Below are positions 5,828 through 6,969 of a stretch of DNA of 6,969 nt, piece by piece (the stretch's first letter is position 1; every line of letters begins with the position of its first letter). The translations under genes and the position numbers were made by a program. A model generated the notes under the pieces. It had not been told where the DNA came from and made no database searches. It saw nothing but the letters and a program-made list of their open reading frames with translations. Source of the DNA: Planctomycetaceae bacterium (GTDB lineage Bacteria; Planctomycetota; Planctomycetia; Planctomycetales; Planctomycetaceae); contig JAEUIG010000858.1 of the NCBI GenBank assembly GCA_016795125.1, positions 1 through 6,969 of the forward strand, read 5' to 3'.

Positions 5828-6969
5828 ATGAAAGTTGCTCATCCGCAAGGCTGGACCCGCCGCGACGCGATTCGGATCGGCGCGCTGGCCTGCGGCGGCC
5901 TGGCGCTCCCGGACCTGTTGCGGGCGACGGCGCGTGCCGGGACAGCACAGCCCGGCCGCTGCCGGTCCGTGATTCAGATCTCGATGGGGGGCGGGCCAAG
6001 CCACCTCGACATGTACGACCTCAAGCCGGAGGCGCCGGCCGAGGTCCGCGGCGAATTCCGGCCGATCGATACTGCTGTACCCGGCATTCAGATCGGCGAG
6101 CACCTGCCGCTGCAGGCGCAGGTCTTCGACAAGCTCGCGGTGATCCGCTCCGGGACTCACGAAATATCTTCGCACCTGCCGGCATCGCACTACATCACGA
6201 CCGGCCATCCCCAGTCACGTCCGGGGCCAGAGAACACTCACCCTGCCGCAGGGGCGGTGGTGTCGCGCGTGATCGGCGCACGTGAGGAGGGGCTGCCGGC
6301 CTACGTCTCCGTTCCACGGCCCCCCGCCTACGGAAAATCGGCCTATCTCGGAGCGGCCTACAATCCGTTTACAACGGACAGCGAGCCGAACTCCAGGGAG
6401 TTCAAGGTCGCCAGCCTGACACTCGAAGCGGCGTTGACCTCCGATCGGCTCAGCATTCGGCAGAGCCTGCTCAAGGGATTTGATTCGTACCGACGAGACC
6501 TCGATCAGCATGGGTCGCTGGCCGGCATCGATGCCTTCACCCAGGAGGCGCTGAGCCTCGTCACCAGCGAACGGGCCGCTCATGCGTTTCGACTTGACGT
6601 GGAGCCGGCGGAAGTCCGCGAACGTTACGGCTGGACGAACATCGGACAGAACTGCCTGCTGGCCCGGCGGCTGGTCGAGGCAGGCGTGACGTACGTGACC
6701 TGCCTGTCTGGCGGCGGCTGGGACACGCACTACAAGAACTTCGAGGAACTCAAGAACACTTCACTGCCGCGGTTCGACCGGGCGGTCTCCGCATTGGTCA
6801 GCGACCTGGCGGCGCGCGGCCTCGACAACGAAGTGCTCGTCATGGCCTTCGGCGAGTTCGGACGTACGCCGACGATCAATCACGAAGCCGGCCGCGACCA
6901 CTGGCCGGGCGCGATGTCGATGCTGCTCGCCGGAGGAGGACTGCGCATGGGACAGGTGATCGGCGCGAC
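5828..6969 (+). CDS. DUF1501 protein, Tat-exported (runs off right edge)
   Basis: The frame is open for 380 codons to the window edge; family members are usually about 430-490 residues, so the C-terminal part is missing. The N-terminus is a twin-arginine signal, WTRRDAIRIGALACGGLALP (9-28), then LLRATARAG, as is standard for this family. Hallmarks follow: ISMGGGPSHLDMYDLKPEAP (51-70), EVRGEFRPI with VPGIQIGEHLP (72-93), KLAVIRSGTHE (102-112), GGGWDTH (295-301) and FGEFGRTPTIN with GRDHWP (341-360). DUF1501 (PF07394) belongs to the alkaline phosphatase/sulfatase-like fold, but its reaction is not established. In planctomycetes it is usually next to a DUF1549/DUF1553 cytochrome-c-containing gene, which may lie just beyond the window. 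The start at 5828 is supported by GGAGG at 5819-5823. It is separated from the desaturase by the stem-loop region, so it is likely its own transcription unit. Confidence 0.95.
   Translation, partial: MKVAHPQGWTRRDAIRIGALACGGLALPDLLRATARAGTAQPGRCRSVIQISMGGGPSHLDMYDLKPEAPAEVRGEFRPIDTAVPGIQIGEHLPLQAQVFDKLAVIRSGTHEISSHLPASHYITTGHPQSRPGPENTHPAAGAVVSRVIGAREEGLPAYVSVPRPPAYGKSAYLGAAYNPFTTDSEPNSREFKVASLTLEAALTSDRLSIRQSLLKGFDSYRRDLDQHGSLAGIDAFTQEALSLVTSERAAHAFRLDVEPAEVRERYGWTNIGQNCLLARRLVEAGVTYVTCLSGGGWDTHYKNFEELKNTSLPRFDRAVSALVSDLAARGLDNEVLVMAFGEFGRTPTINHEAGRDHWPGAMSMLLAGGGLRMGQVIGA

Overview
The window is GC-rich bacterial DNA. It carries several families that are greatly expanded in Planctomycetota: a DUF1559 pseudopilin-like protein, a Tat-exported DUF1501 protein, and a small 'G-x-V-x-F-x-G-x-P' lipoprotein. 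A planctomycete of the Planctomycetaceae type is the most likely source. This is inferred from family content; no rRNA or tRNA gene is present to confirm it.

Left half, minus strand, read from right to left: a GntR/LacI chimeric transcription regulator (3558 to 2296), a DUF1559 protein with a type IV pilin-like N-terminus (2156 to 1167), a small lipoprotein (1004 to 561), and the first 142 codons of a secreted beta-sandwich-like protein that runs off the left edge (428 to 1). The gaps are 130 to 165 bases and hold inverted repeats. DUF1559 followed by a small lipoprotein is a common planctomycete pairing for cell-surface proteins.

Right half, plus strand: a small single-pass membrane protein of unknown function (3782 to 4297), a membrane fatty-acid-desaturase-family di-iron enzyme (4435 to 5430), a gene-free stretch of about 400 bases rich in stem-loops, and the start of a DUF1501 gene that runs off the right edge (5828 onward).

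The most informative part is the divergent control region at about 3559 to 3781. Each direction has a plausible sigma-70-type promoter and each promoter is overlaid by a palindrome. A perfect 12-base palindrome fills the -35/-10 spacer of the rightward promoter. An imperfect 20-base palindrome covers the -10 and the expected start point of the regulator's own promoter. The simplest reading is that the regulator represses itself and the membrane protein/desaturase pair in response to an unknown small ligand bound by its LacI-like domain. The same geometry indicates that the regulator starts at 3558, not at the upstream ATG at 3609. The second unusual region is the hairpin cluster at about 5481 to 5663, which can also be drawn as a branched structure closed by an 8-bp helix; it may be a REP-like dispersed repeat or a structured RNA.
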